Origin: UBA9676 sp963837105
Lineage (GTDB): Bacteria; Actinomycetota; Actinomycetes; Streptosporangiales; Streptosporangiaceae
Assembly: GCA_963837105.1 (NCBI GenBank)
Contig: CAWIMG010000038.1
Span: 16,860 to 80,859 of the forward strand
Length of the DNA: 64,000 nt
Direction: 5' to 3'
Numbering within the stretch: the first letter of the stretch is position 1; each line of letters opens with the position of its first letter. Positions 28,931 to 38,792 of this stretch are shown here, in pieces. A program made the position numbers and the translations under genes. The notes beneath the pieces are model-generated. The model made no database searches and was not told where the DNA came from. It saw nothing but the letters and a program-made list of their open reading frames with translations.

Positions 28931-30775
28931 ATGGCCGAACTCATCCCCCGGCGGGTTCTCTTCGGTAACCCGGACCGTGCCCGTCCCATGATCAGCCCCG
29001 ATGCCAGCACGCTGGCCTGGATCGCCCCCCGGGACGGGGTGCTCAACGTGTGGACCGCCCCGCTGGGCCCGGACGGGGCCGACTGGCCCGCGGCCCGGGT
29101 GGTGACCGACGACACCGACCGCGGGATCCGGTTCTACGCCTGGGCCCACGACGGGCGCCACCTGCTGTACCTGCAGGACACCGGCGGCGATGAGAACTGG
29201 CGGCTGCACGACGTGGACCTGGCGACGATGCAGCGGCGGGACCTCACCCCGTTCGACGGGGTGCAGGCTCAGCTCATCGCCATCGAGAAGAAGTTCCCCA
29301 CCGAGGTGCTGGTCGGGCTGAACCGCGACAACCCGCAGCTGCACGATGTCTACCGGCTCGACCTGGTCACCGGTGATCTGGTCAAGGAGGTGGAGAACCC
29401 CGGCTTCATCGGCTGGGTCGCCGACGAGGGCCTGGTCGTCCGGTGCGGGATCGCCCCGCAGCCCGACGGCGGCCTGGTGCTGATGGTCCGGGACGGGGCG
29501 GCCGGCGACTGGCGGCCGCTGCAGGCCATCGCCGCCGAGGATGCGATGACCAGTGAGCCGATCGCGATCAGCGCGGACGGCAGCTCGCTGCTGGCCACCA
29601 GCTCGGTCGGTGCCAACACCGCCCGGCTGGTCCGGACGAACCTGGCCACCGGGGATACACAGGTGCTGGCCGAGGACCCGGAAGCCGACGTCACCGCGGT
29701 CCGGCTGCACCCAGACACCCGGGAACCGCAGATCGTCACGATCCTCCGGGAGCGGTCGCACTACCTGGCACTGGACCCGGCCGTAGCCGACGACCTCACC
29801 GCCATCCGGGCCCTGCACCCAGGTGATCCGGGGATCGGCGACGGCGACGACGGCGACCAGCTGTGGGTGGTGGGCTTCACCAACGACACCGGTGCCGTGC
29901 CCTACTACCTGTACGACCGGCAGCGCCGGGCGGCACACTTCCTGTTCGAGCACCAGCCGGGGCTGTCGCGCTACCAGCTGGCGCCGATGGAGCCGGTCGA
30001 GTTCACCGCCCGGGACGGGCTCACCATCCACGGATATGCCACCTTCCCGCCCGGCGGCGGCCGCAACGGGCTGCCCATGGTGCTCAACGTGCACGGCGGG
30101 CCATGGGGGCGGGACGCCTGGGGGTTCGACCCCGAGGCACAATGGCTGGCCAATCGCGGCTACCTGTGCCTGCAGGTCAACTTCCGCGGCTCGACCGGTT
30201 ACGGCAAGGCATTCGTCAACGCCGGTGACCGCGAGTGGGGCGGGAAGATGCAAGACGACCTGCTGGACGCGGTCGGCTACGCGGTCAGCCAGGGCTGGGC
30301 CGACCCGGCCCGGGTAGCGATCTACGGCGGCTCCTACGGCGGTTACGCCGCCCTCGCCGGGGTCGCTTTCACCCCGGACACGTTCCGCTGCGCGGTCGAC
30401 ATCGTCGGCCCGTCCAACCTGAAGACGCTGATCGAGACCATCCCGCCGTACTGGGCACCGATGATCGCCGTGTTCCACACCCGGGTGGGCGACCCGGAAA
30501 AGGATGCTGACTTCCTGTGGTCGCGCTCCCCGCTGTCCCGGGCGGCCAGCATCCGCACCCCGCTGCTGATTGCCCAGGGCGCCAACGACCCACGGGTCAA
30601 GCAGGCCGAGTCGGAGCAGATCGTGGCCGCCCTGCGGGCGGCCGGAATCGACCACGCGTACATGCTGTTCCCGGACGAGGGCCACGGGTTCGCCAAGCCG
30701 GAGAACCGGCTGCGGTTCTACGCCGCCGCGGAGCAGTTCCTGGCCCGTCACCTGGGCGGCCGGGCCGAGGAGTAA
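28931..30775 (+). CDS. S9 family serine peptidase (acylaminoacyl/prolyl oligopeptidase type)
   Basis: A 614-residue cytoplasmic oligopeptidase with no signal peptide. The N-terminal beta-propeller (about 10-350) has repeated ISPD/WAHDGRHLLYL-type strands. The catalytic alpha/beta hydrolase domain shows VLNVHGGPWGRDAWGF, FRGSTGYGKAFV, the nucleophile IYGGSYGGYAALAG, Asp in AQGANDPRVKQAE and His in FPDEGHGFAKPENR. Triad and order are complete. Start ATG 28931. The methionine aminopeptidase gene begins 5 nt after its stop, so both form a peptide-processing operon. It probably degrades short peptides. Confidence 0.93.
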   Translation: MAELIPRRVLFGNPDRARPMISPDASTLAWIAPRDGVLNVWTAPLGPDGADWPAARVVTDDTDRGIRFYAWAHDGRHLLYLQDTGGDENWRLHDVDLATMQRRDLTPFDGVQAQLIAIEKKFPTEVLVGLNRDNPQLHDVYRLDLVTGDLVKEVENPGFIGWVADEGLVVRCGIAPQPDGGLVLMVRDGAAGDWRPLQAIAAEDAMTSEPIAISADGSSLLATSSVGANTARLVRTNLATGDTQVLAEDPEADVTAVRLHPDTREPQIVTILRERSHYLALDPAVADDLTAIRALHPGDPGIGDGDDGDQLWVVGFTNDTGAVPYYLYDRQRRAAHFLFEHQPGLSRYQLAPMEPVEFTARDGLTIHGYATFPPGGGRNGLPMVLNVHGGPWGRDAWGFDPEAQWLANRGYLCLQVNFRGSTGYGKAFVNAGDREWGGKMQDDLLDAVGYAVSQGWADPARVAIYGGSYGGYAALAGVAFTPDTFRCAVDIVGPSNLKTLIETIPPYWAPMIAVFHTRVGDPEKDADFLWSRSPLSRAASIRTPLLIAQGANDPRVKQAESEQIVAALRAAGIDHAYMLFPDEGHGFAKPENRLRFYAAAEQFLARHLGGRAEE

Positions 30776-30780
30776 CTCCG

Positions 30781-31548
30781 ATGGTGGAGCTCAAGAGCGA
30801 TGCGGCGGTGGCCGCCATGCGCGAGGCGGGACGGGTGGTCGCGCAGGCGCTGGCCGCGGTCCGGGACCGCGCCGCGGTGGGGACGTCACTGCTGGAACTG
30901 GACGAGGTCGCGCACGACGTGCTGCGCGCGGCCGGGGCCAGTTCCCCCTTCCTGAACTACCGGCCGAGTTTCGCGCCCACCCCGTTCCCGGCGGTGATCT
31001 GTGCGTCGGTCAACGATGTCATCGTGCACGGCATCCCGGACGGCTACCTGCTGCGGGACGGCGACCTGGTGAGCATCGACTGCGGCGCCGAACTGGAGGG
31101 CTGGACCGGGGACGCGGCCATCAGCTTCACGGTGGGCGCCGCGGGCCAGGCCGACCTGCTGCTCATCGAGACGGCCGAGAAGGCGCTCGCCGCCGGGGTG
31201 GCAGCGGCCGTGGCCGGGAACCGGATCGGCGACATCTCCGCCGCCATCGGCGCGGTGTCGCACACCGCCGGGTACGGCATCCCGGCCGGGTTCGGGGGGC
31301 ACGGCATCGGCCGCCGGATGCATGAGGACCCGCACGTCCCCAACGACGGGCGGCCGGGCCGTGGCATGCGCCTGCGGCCGGGGCTGGTGCTGGCCATCGA
31401 GCCGATGGTGATGGCCGGCGGCGGTGAGGACTTCGCGGCCGCGCCGGACGGCTGGGCGCTGCACACCGTGGACGGCAGCCGGGCCGCGCACGCCGAGCAC
31501 AGCGTCGCCATCACCGACAGCGGGCCCCGCATCCTCACCCTCCCCTGA
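30781..31548 (+). CDS. map: Type I methionine aminopeptidase
   Basis: Removes the initiator methionine from new proteins. The 255-residue protein has the pita-bread fold metal ligands in order: IDCGAELEGWTGDAA (two Asp), GGHGIGRRMHEDPHVPN (His), LAIEPMV (Glu) and AEHSVAITD (Glu at end of HAEHSVA). Substrate His occurs in VNDVIVHGIPD. Start ATG 30781 lies directly behind the peptidase gene. An actinobacterium usually has a second map copy in the ribosomal-protein region. This one may be that paralogue, and it lacks an N-terminal SH3-binding extension. Confidence 0.93.
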   Translation: MVELKSDAAVAAMREAGRVVAQALAAVRDRAAVGTSLLELDEVAHDVLRAAGASSPFLNYRPSFAPTPFPAVICASVNDVIVHGIPDGYLLRDGDLVSIDCGAELEGWTGDAAISFTVGAAGQADLLLIETAEKALAAGVAAAVAGNRIGDISAAIGAVSHTAGYGIPAGFGGHGIGRRMHEDPHVPNDGRPGRGMRLRPGLVLAIEPMVMAGGGEDFAAAPDGWALHTVDGSRAAHAEHSVAITDSGPRILTLP

Positions 31549-31573
31549 GCCAGCACGTGAGTCCCGACCTGGA

Positions 31574-32749
31574 TCAGGCGCGCGCCTCGTCCATGAGGGC
31601 GGCCAGCGCGGGCTCGGGCTGCAGCACGTACAGGCCGCCGGTGAGCCGGTCGGTGACCCAGATCAGCCCGCTGGCATCCACGAACAGATCGTTGATCTGC
31701 GGGACCGCCTGGCCGGGCGGTGGTTCCGGGAGCCAGTGCGCGGCCTCCACCGGGTGACCGGGATCGGCCAGGTCATAGACCCGCACGCCAGCACTGAAAT
31801 AGGTGGCGAACACGAGCCGCTCGCTGCGGTAGGAGCCGGGCTGGTTCTCGTGCAGGTTATGGGCGCCGAACCGGAGCGGCAGGCCGTCGAACCCGGCCGG
31901 ATGCGGGCAGTCCGCCAGCACCGCCGGGGTGGCGCCGGCCACATCGATGACCCGGATTGACCGGCGGGGTGCGTGCGGGCCGTCCGTCACCTGCTCGTCG
32001 GTGGCGACCACCAGCCCGCGCCCGGGCAGCGGCAGGCAGGTGTGGGTGGAGCCACCGTCCCAGGCCAGGTGCGCCACCCGCCGGGGCCGGGTGACGTCGG
32101 CCACGTCCAGCACCACCATCCCGGCGTCGTCGTAGCCGAGGTAGGCGCGGCCGCCATCGATCAGCGCGTGGTGCGCGGCGTACCGCTCCCCCGCCGGCCA
32201 GGACGGTTCCTCGTCCTCCCGCTGTCCGGGCCACCACCACTGGGCGGCTGTCGCCGGCCGGGCCGGGTCGGCCAGGTCCAGCACCATCCAGATCCGGTCG
32301 CGGAACCCATCGGGGATGACCGAGAAGTGTGCGTACCGGCCACCGGTCCACACCACCCGGTGCACACCCCGGCCGCCGCTGGGCCAGAACGCGATCTGCT
32401 CCGGCCGCAGTGGGTCGGCGAGCCGGTAGATGGCCAGCCCGGCCGAGAACGGCCCGGCCGCAGCCGCCCGGTACGGGAACTTCTCATGGTTGACCAGCAG
32501 CAGGCCGTCCGCCACCTGCACCTTGTGGGTGTGGCTGCGCGCGGGCGCGGGCCACTGGGCCGCCAGCCGGGGCCGGGCGGGATCGGTGACGTCCAGCACC
32601 GTGGTGCCCATCCCGGTGGTGCCGGTGTGCCCGACGTACAGCGCGTCGCCGTGCCGGATCACCTGCATGCCATCGCCGGAGCCGCCCAGGTCGTGCTGGG
32701 CGAGCAGGCGCAGCCCGGAGGCGCTGGCGGTCCGCGCCCCGCTGGTCAT
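31574..32749 (-). CDS. LVIVD-repeat/selenium-binding-like beta-propeller protein
   Basis: A 391-residue cytoplasmic propeller of repeated TTVLDVTDPARPRLAAQW-like units: GLAIYRLADPLRPEQIAFW, IWMVLDLADPARPATAAQW, MVVLDVADVTRPRRVAHL, IRVIDVAGATP and VRVYDLADPGHPVEAAHW. Such repeats define the LVIVD family. His-rich strands (SHTHKVQV, GAHNLHENQPGSY) could bind a metal. ATG 32749 overlaps the upstream hydrolase stop as ATGA, so expression is coupled. No enzymatic activity can be assigned. Confidence 0.75.
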   Translation of the reverse strand: MTSGARTASASGLRLLAQHDLGGSGDGMQVIRHGDALYVGHTGTTGMGTTVLDVTDPARPRLAAQWPAPARSHTHKVQVADGLLLVNHEKFPYRAAAAGPFSAGLAIYRLADPLRPEQIAFWPSGGRGVHRVVWTGGRYAHFSVIPDGFRDRIWMVLDLADPARPATAAQWWWPGQREDEEPSWPAGERYAAHHALIDGGRAYLGYDDAGMVVLDVADVTRPRRVAHLAWDGGSTHTCLPLPGRGLVVATDEQVTDGPHAPRRSIRVIDVAGATPAVLADCPHPAGFDGLPLRFGAHNLHENQPGSYRSERLVFATYFSAGVRVYDLADPGHPVEAAHWLPEPPPGQAVPQINDLFVDASGLIWVTDRLTGGLYVLQPEPALAALMDEARA

Positions 32750-33837
32750 GCCCGCGTCGCCGGCGCCCGGCTCACCCGGCCGCCGAGCTTGTCCGCGGCC
32801 CAGTCCGCGGCAGCGTAGCGGTGGAACGGTGCCAGGTTGGCACAGCCGTGGTTGCCCTCCATCAGCAGCAGCAGCTCGGCGGGCCCGCCCGCCTCGTCGA
32901 CCAGGCGCTGCGCGTGCTGCCACGGGATCAGCCGGTCCAGCTTGCCCATGACCGCCAGCAGCGGGCACCGGATCAGTTCCGCCCGCCCGGCCAGCGACAG
33001 CGTGTCCGCCTTGGCCCGGGCGGTGTCCAGGTCCGGCGAGCCGGACCGGATCCGGAACGCCTCCCTGGTGAGGATCGGCAGGTTGTCCCAGTTATCGGCG
33101 AAGTTGTAGGGCCCGGCCAGCGCGATGCATGCCTTGACCCGGCTGTCACCGCTGGCCACCCGGGGTGCGTAGTAGCCGCCCAGGCTGACTCCCCAGACGC
33201 CGACCCGGTCCGGGTCGAGGCTGGGTACCCGGGCCAGGTGGTCGATGATCGCCCCGCCGGGCACCTCCCAGTCCCCCCGGATCGCCAGCTCGTACTCGGC
33301 TTCTCCCTGGCCCGGGCCATCCACGCTGAACGTGGCCAGCCCCCGGGCCAGGAACAGCGCCTCGGTGCTGCGCAGCTCCTCCTTGGCCGAGTCCAGCCCC
33401 GGGATCATGATCATCACCGGGTGCGGGCCGGGTCCGGCCGGCTCCCGCAGCACGCCCACCATCTGCGCGCCGTCGAACGGGATCTCGATCCGGTGGCCGG
33501 GCGGGTCAAGGTAGGGCAGCGCATCGTTGAGGCAGCCGACCGCCTTCAGGTGGGCGGCACGCATCTGGCCGAGGTCGTTGACGAACAGGAACTTGGCGAA
33601 GTGGTAGTACACCGCCGCCTGCGCCAGATGCGCACCCGCCGACATTTCCCGGCCGGCGGCGAGCGCGTCCCGGCCCAGCTGCTCGTGCTCCGCCGCCACC
33701 GCGCTCCACCCGGCACACCAGTCATCCCAGGAAGCCAGCCCGCTGGTGATGCGCTCGAAATCGCCGGCGGTCACGCCGTTCATCGTGAACCGCGGCGCCC
33801 AGTGGGAGATGGCCATGGCTACCCGGTCGTCCATCAT
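32746..33837 (-). CDS. Alpha/beta hydrolase (DHPON-hydrolase-like, with N-terminal helical part)
   Basis: A 363-residue hydrolase. An N-terminal helical region (about 1-130) precedes the alpha/beta domain with MIMIPGLDSAKEE, the elbow GVWGVSLGGYYAPR, Asp in VMGKLDRLIPW and His in LMEGNHGCANL. This layout resembles 2,6-dihydroxypseudooxynicotine hydrolase and other C-C bond hydrolases. ATG 33837 precedes MDDRVAMAISHW. It is first in an operon with the propeller gene and divergent from the molybdenum hydroxylase genes 144 bp away, suggesting possible cooperation in breaking down a ring compound. That link is inference. Confidence 0.8.
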   Translation of the reverse strand: MMDDRVAMAISHWAPRFTMNGVTAGDFERITSGLASWDDWCAGWSAVAAEHEQLGRDALAAGREMSAGAHLAQAAVYYHFAKFLFVNDLGQMRAAHLKAVGCLNDALPYLDPPGHRIEIPFDGAQMVGVLREPAGPGPHPVMIMIPGLDSAKEELRSTEALFLARGLATFSVDGPGQGEAEYELAIRGDWEVPGGAIIDHLARVPSLDPDRVGVWGVSLGGYYAPRVASGDSRVKACIALAGPYNFADNWDNLPILTREAFRIRSGSPDLDTARAKADTLSLAGRAELIRCPLLAVMGKLDRLIPWQHAQRLVDEAGGPAELLLLMEGNHGCANLAPFHRYAAADWAADKLGGRVSRAPATRA

Positions 33838-33981
33838 GCTTTCCTTCCGACTCGCTGGCGATTCTGCAAACGAATGCATACTCTGCCAGGTAGGCATGGT
33901 CAAGCCTGAGGGTAACGATCCCCGCCGCTGCCGCCCCGGGCCGGCCCGTCCGGCCGCCGGCAGCGGCGGGCGAGGGAGACG

Positions 33982-34467
33982 ATGGACCAGCACGAACTGC
34001 ACCTGACCGTGAACGGCCAGAGCCGCACGCTGAGCTGCGAGCCGGACGCCCCGCTGCTGGACGTGCTCCGCCATGAGCTGGGCCTGTCTGGCCCCCGGTT
34101 CGGCTGCGGGCTCGGGCTGTGCGGCGCGTGCTTCGTGCTCATCGACGGCGAGCCCCGCTCCTCTTGCGACTTCCCCGCCTCGGCAGCCGAGGGCTGCCAG
34201 GTGACCACCGTGGAGGGGCTGCTGGACGGCGGCAGCCTGGACCCGGTCCAGCAGGCGTTCCTCGACGAGCAGGCCGCTCAGTGCGGGTACTGCACGTCCG
34301 GCATGGTGGTGAGCGCGGTCGCGCTGCTGCGCCGGACGCCCTCACCCACCGAGCAGCAGGTGCGGGAGGCGCTGGACGGCAACCTGTGCCGCTGCGGCGC
34401 GCACCGCCGGGTCATCGGCGCGGTCATGAAGGCGGCCAGTGGCGCCGCCGGCCGGTCTGCCGGATGA
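33982..34467 (+). CDS. (2Fe-2S) subunit of a molybdenum hydroxylase
   Basis: A 161-residue iron-sulfur subunit of the xanthine dehydrogenase family (like IorA of isoquinoline 1-oxidoreductase). The plant-type cluster ligands are in GCGLGLCGACFVLIDG with a fourth Cys in SSCDFPA. The second cluster ligands are in QCGYCTSGMVVSAVALL and GNLCRCGAHRRV. Passes electrons from the molybdenum site to an acceptor. ATG 33982 has a GAGGGAGA site. The stop overlaps the large-subunit start as ATGA. No FAD subunit gene is present. Confidence 0.92.
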   Translation: MDQHELHLTVNGQSRTLSCEPDAPLLDVLRHELGLSGPRFGCGLGLCGACFVLIDGEPRSSCDFPASAAEGCQVTTVEGLLDGGSLDPVQQAFLDEQAAQCGYCTSGMVVSAVALLRRTPSPTEQQVREALDGNLCRCGAHRRVIGAVMKAASGAAGRSAG

Positions 34468-36588
34468 GCCGGCCATCAGACCTGCCGGCCACCCTGGCCG
34501 CTAACCCGCTGCTGGCGGCGTGGCTCGACTTCACCGAGCCGGGTGTGGTGACGATCAGAATCCGGCAAGGTCGAGTACGGCCAGGGCGTGTGGACCGCCC
34601 TCTGCCAGATCGCGGCCGAGGAACTCGACGTCGATCTGGCCCGGGTCCAGATCGCCCCGGTGAGCACCGCTACCAGCCCCGACGAGGGGATCACCTCGGG
34701 CAGCAGGTCGATCGAAGAGTCGGGGTCCGCGCTGCGGCAGGCGTGTGCGCAGGCCCGGTCCGCCTTTCTGGCCACCGCCTCGGACCTGCTGGGCACCGAC
34801 GCGCCCGCGCTGGCGGTGGCCGACGGCGAGATCACCGATGGCGGCACCGGGACCGGGCTCAGCTACTGGTCGCTGTCTGGGCGGGGACTGCTGGACCGGG
34901 CGGCGGGTGAGCCGCGGCCGCCCAAGCCGCCTGCCCGCTGGTCGGTCGCGGGCCGCAGCGCCCCCCGGATCGACCTCCCGGACAAGGTGACCGGGCGGCC
35001 GCGGTTCCTGCACGATCTGGTCCTGCCTGGCATGCGGTACGGCCGGGTGGTCCGGCCACCCGGCCCGGCGGCGGTGCTGCTGTCCCCCGGCGACCCGGCG
35101 CTGCCGCCCGGCGTGATGACCGTCCGGGACGGCTCTTTCCTCGGTGTCATCGCCACCACCGACCGGCTGGCCCTGGCCGCTGCGGCGGCCCTGGCGAAGG
35201 CGGCGAGCTGGCAGCTGACCCCATCCCTGCCCGATGAGCACGACCTGCGGGGATTCCTGCTGGCCGCCCCGGCGGAGGCGGTGACCGTGGACGAGCGGCA
35301 CGACCAGCGCGCGGCCGCCTCGGTCACCCGCACCCTGACCGCGGAATACACCCGGCCCTTCCTGGCGCATGCCTCGATGGCCCCCAGCTGCGGGATCGCC
35401 CGCTGGGACGAGGGGCAGGTGACCGTCTGGAGCCATACCCAGGGGCCGTTCGCGCTGCGCGGCGCCATCGCCACCGGGCTGGGCCTGGCGGCAGCCCAGG
35501 TCACGGTCAACCATGTTGAGGGTGCGGGCGCCTACGGGCATAACGGCGCCGACGACGCGGCCATGGACGCGGTGCTGCTGGCCCGTGCGGTGCCCGGCCA
35601 CCCGGTCCGGGTGCTGTGGCGGCGTGAGGACGAGATGAGCTGGGCGCCACTGGGCTCGGCCATGCTGGCCCGGGTGTCGGCCGGGCTCGACGCCGGCGGC
35701 CGGATCGCCAGCTGGCGGCAGGATGTCTGGAGCAACGGCTTCATCGGCCGCCCCGGCACCGGTGGCGAGCCGCGGCTGCTGGCGCTGGCCCACCGGGCCG
35801 GTGGCGAGCCGATCAGCCCGGCGGCGGACGGCCCGCCGACCGGCGCCATGGGCTCCACCCGCAACGCCGTGCCGGGCTACGACATCGCCGACCGGGTGGT
35901 CGTCCGGCACCGCCTGCTCACCATGCCGATCCGCACCTCCTCGCTGCGTTCGCTCGGCGCCTTTCTCAACGTCTTCGCCATCGAGTCGGCCATGGACGAG
36001 CTGGCCGCGGCGGTGGGCATGGACCCGGTGGCGTTCCGGCTGGCCCACCTGCCCGACCCGCGTGGCAGCCGGGTGATCGAGCAGGTGGCGGACCTGGCCG
36101 GCTGGGCGGGCCGCCCGGCCGGCGGCGATGGTACCGGCTACGGCCTGGGCTACGCCCGTTACAAGGGCACCTCCGGCTACTGCGCGGCGGTGGCCCGGGT
36201 CGAGGCGGAGACCGAGGTGCGGCTGACCCATGTGTGGCTGGCCGTGGACGTCGGCCGGGTCATCAACCCGGACGGGGTCATCAACCAGGTGGAAGGCGGC
36301 GCCATCCAGAGCGCCAGCTGGGCGCTGCGTGAGCGGGTGCGGTTCGACCGGACCCGGATCACCTCGGTGAACTGGGACACCTACCCCATCCTCCGGTTCA
36401 CCGACGTGCCCCAGGTGGGGGTGCGGATCGTGAACGCCCCCGGTGAGCGGGAGACCGGCGCGGGCGAGGTCGCGCAGGGCCCGGTGGCGGGCGCGATCGG
36501 CAATGCGGTGGCGGACGCGGTGGGGGTGAGGGTCCGGGATCTGCCGCTCACCCGGGACCAGGTGGCCCGGGCGATCGCGGACAGCTGA
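34464..36588 (+). CDS. Molybdopterin-binding large subunit (IorB-like), frameshifted near residue 32
   Basis: Catalytic subunit of the molybdenum hydroxylase, about 707 residues after correction. The N-terminus reads LAANPLLAAWLDFTEPGVVT. An extra A at about 34559 breaks it, and the frame then continues KVEYGQGVWTALCQIAAEEL. Family segments include LPDKVTGRPRFLHDL, YTRPFLAHASMAPSCG, WSHTQGPFALRGAI, HNGADDAAMDA and GERETGAGEVAQGP, whose Glu residues lie where the base catalyst is expected. Overlapping ATGA with the iron-sulfur subunit implies equal expression. Likely hydroxylates an N-heterocycle or aldehyde. The precise substrate is unknown. Confidence 0.87.
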
Positions 36589-36622
36589 GCAGGCCGGGCA
36601 GCCGGGCAGCCGGGCAGGCCGG

Positions 36623-37668
36623 TTAGTGCGGGCCGAACAGGGCGCTGACCGACTCGCCCTCGTGAATGCGGCGGATCGCCTCGGCCAGCGCTGGGGCCAC
36701 CGACAGCACGGTCAGCTTGCCCGGATATGGTGCGGGCACCGGCACGGTGTTGGTGCACACGATCTCGGTCACCTCCGGCTGGGCGGCGAGCCGCGTCAGC
36801 GCGCCATCGCAGAACAGCCCGTGCGTGCAAGCGATCCGGATCCTGCGCACGTCCTGCTCGCGCAGCCGGGCCAGCAGTTCCATCAGGGTGGTGCCGCGGG
36901 CGATCTCATCGTCGAGCACGATCGCGTCCCGCCCCGCCACTTCGCCGATGATGGAGCTGATGGTCACCTGGGTGTCGCTGATGCGCTGCTTGGCCGCTGC
37001 CGCGACCGGCACCCCCAGCATGCGCGCGAACGCGGCGGCGGACTTGGCGTATCCCAGGTCGGGTGCGACCACCACCGTCCCGGACAGGTCGTCGCCGGCG
37101 AAATACCCGGCTAGCTCACGCAGTGCGTGCAGGTGGTCAGCGGCGGACTTGGCGTATCCCAGGTCGGGTGCGACCACCACCGTCCCGGACAGGTCGTCGC
37201 CGGCGAAATACCCGGCTAGCTCACGCAGTGCGTGCAGGTGGTGACCGGGACCGAGAAGAAGCCATGCACCTGCGGGGCGTGCAATGTCATCGTCAGCACC
37301 CGGTTGGCGCCGGCGGTGACCAGCAGGTCCGCGACCAGCCGCCCGCCGATCGAGACCCGTGGCATGCTCTTCTTGTCCGAGCGGGCGTAGGCGTAGTGAG
37401 GTATCACGGCGGTCACCCGGGCCGCCGAGGCGCCCCGGGCCGCGTCCAGCATCAGCAGCAGTTCCACCAGGTGCTCCTGCACCGGCGAGCTCAGCGGCTG
37501 GATGAGGAAGACATCCCGTTCCCGGCAGTTCGACTGCAGCTGGACCTCCAGGCAGTCGCTGGCGAACCGCTGGATCTGGACCGGCCGCAGCGGCTCACCG
37601 AGGACCTGGCAGATCTCCGCCGCCAGCTCCGGGTGGGCGCTGCCGGTGAAGACGGCGATGTCCCGCAC
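36623..37668 (-). CDS. prs: Ribose-phosphate pyrophosphokinase, disrupted by an internal tandem duplication
   Basis: Would make phosphoribosyl pyrophosphate from ribose 5-phosphate and ATP. N-terminal part: AVFTGSAHPELAAEICQVLG, then VFLIQPLSSPVQEHLVELL and AYARSDKKSMPRVSIGGRL. C-terminal part: TVVVAPDLGYAKSAAAFA, and the PRPP loop IVLDDEIARGTTLMELL. A 103-bp segment coding HLHALRELAGYFAGDDLSG and VVVAPDLGYAKSAA is present twice (37035-37137, 37140-37242), and a base is missing at the junction (SVPV followed by an out-of-frame copy). Removing 105 bp and restoring one base gives 313 residues, the family's normal length. GTG 37668 lies 11 nt after the glycerate kinase stop. Confidence 0.82.
37035..37242. 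repeat. Perfect 103-bp tandem direct repeat inside prs
   Basis: Copies at 37035-37137 and 37140-37242 are identical, with a 2-nt spacer and a period of 105 bp. Absence of any divergence means it is very recent or an assembly artefact. Confidence 0.95.
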
Positions 37669-37679
37669 GCTGCCCAAGG

Positions 37680-38783
37680 CTACTCGGCTGGGTCCTGCTC
37701 CCCCGCCCGCTGGCGTGCCAGTTCCCGGCCGGCCCTGCGCAGCCAGCGCGCCGGATCGGCCAGTGCGGGCCCGCTCCCGCCCGCCAGGGCGGTCAGGGTG
37801 AGGACGGCAACCCCGGGTGGTGGCGGGCCGCCCAGCTGCCCGGCCACGACCGCCGCCGGGACGCCCGCGGCCGCCGCGGCGGCCAGCGCCAGGCCCGTCA
37901 CCTTCCCGGTCAGTGAGGTCGGGTCGAACCGGCCCTCGCCGGTGACCACCAGGTCCGTGGCCGCGATCGCCTGGTCCAGGCCGGCCAGCCGGGCAAGTTC
38001 GGGGCCGCCGGGAGTGATGGCCGCACCCCAGCCGGCCGCCAGCCCGTAACCGGTGCCGCCCGCGGCCCCTGCCCCGGGCGCCCCTGGGTGACCGCCGAGC
38101 AGGTCCGCCAGCCGGGCCAGGCCCGCCTCCAGCCGGGCCACCTGGCCGGGAGTGGCGCCCTTTTGCGGGCCGAACACCGTGGCCGCGCCGGCCGGCCCCA
38201 GCAGCGGTGCGGTGACATCGGCAAGGCAGACGGCCGGGGCAGGCGGTGGCCGCAGGCCGGAGGTGTCGACCGTGGCCAGCCGGGCCAGCGCCCCGCCGCC
38301 GGGCGGCAGCGGGCGGCCAGCGGTGTCGAGGAACCGGGCGCCGAGGGCGGCCAGCGCCCCCGTGCCGCCGTCGGTGGCGGCGGAGCCGCCGAGCCCGACC
38401 AGCAGGCGGCGGGCGCCCTCGTCCAGCGCGATGGCGAGCAACTCCCCCAGCCCGGAGGTCTGCGCCCGCATCGGGTCCGGGCGGGCCAGCAGCGGCAGTC
38501 CGCTGGCCCGCGCAAGTTCCACCGCCGCGGCCCCGCCCGGCAGCTGAAGCCAGTCGCACGTCACTGGCGCGCCGCCGGGGCCGGTGACCCGGGCACGCCG
38601 CCAGCGGGCCCCCGGCACCCGTGCCGCCAGCACCTCCAATGTGCCCTCGCCGCCGTCGGCCAGCGGCAGGCAGGTCACCAGGTCGCCCGGGCGGGCGGCG
38701 CGCCAGCCAGCCGCCAGCGCGGTGGCGGCAGCGGCGGCGGTGATGCTCCCCTTGAACGAGTCGGGGGCGATCACCACCCGCAC
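37680..38783 (-). CDS. Glycerate kinase (GlxK/GarK family)
   Basis: Phosphorylates D-glycerate, giving 2- or 3-phosphoglycerate. The 367-residue protein has the family opening VVIAPDSFKGSITAAAAATA, LADGGEGTLEVL, VGLGGSAATDGGTGALAALG, FGPQKGAT and VTGEGRFDPTSLTGK, essentially all signature segments. GTG 38783 starts 9 nt downstream of adenylate kinase and the gene ends 11 nt before prs, so adk, this gene and prs look like one transcript. The grouping of three ATP-using small-molecule kinases is unusual but may be incidental. Confidence 0.92.
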   Translation of the reverse strand: MRVVIAPDSFKGSITAAAAATALAAGWRAARPGDLVTCLPLADGGEGTLEVLAARVPGARWRRARVTGPGGAPVTCDWLQLPGGAAAVELARASGLPLLARPDPMRAQTSGLGELLAIALDEGARRLLVGLGGSAATDGGTGALAALGARFLDTAGRPLPPGGGALARLATVDTSGLRPPPAPAVCLADVTAPLLGPAGAATVFGPQKGATPGQVARLEAGLARLADLLGGHPGAPGAGAAGGTGYGLAAGWGAAITPGGPELARLAGLDQAIAATDLVVTGEGRFDPTSLTGKVTGLALAAAAAAGVPAAVVAGQLGGPPPPGVAVLTLTALAGGSGPALADPARWLRRAGRELARQRAGEQDPAE

Positions 38784-38792
38784 CCGGCGCTC

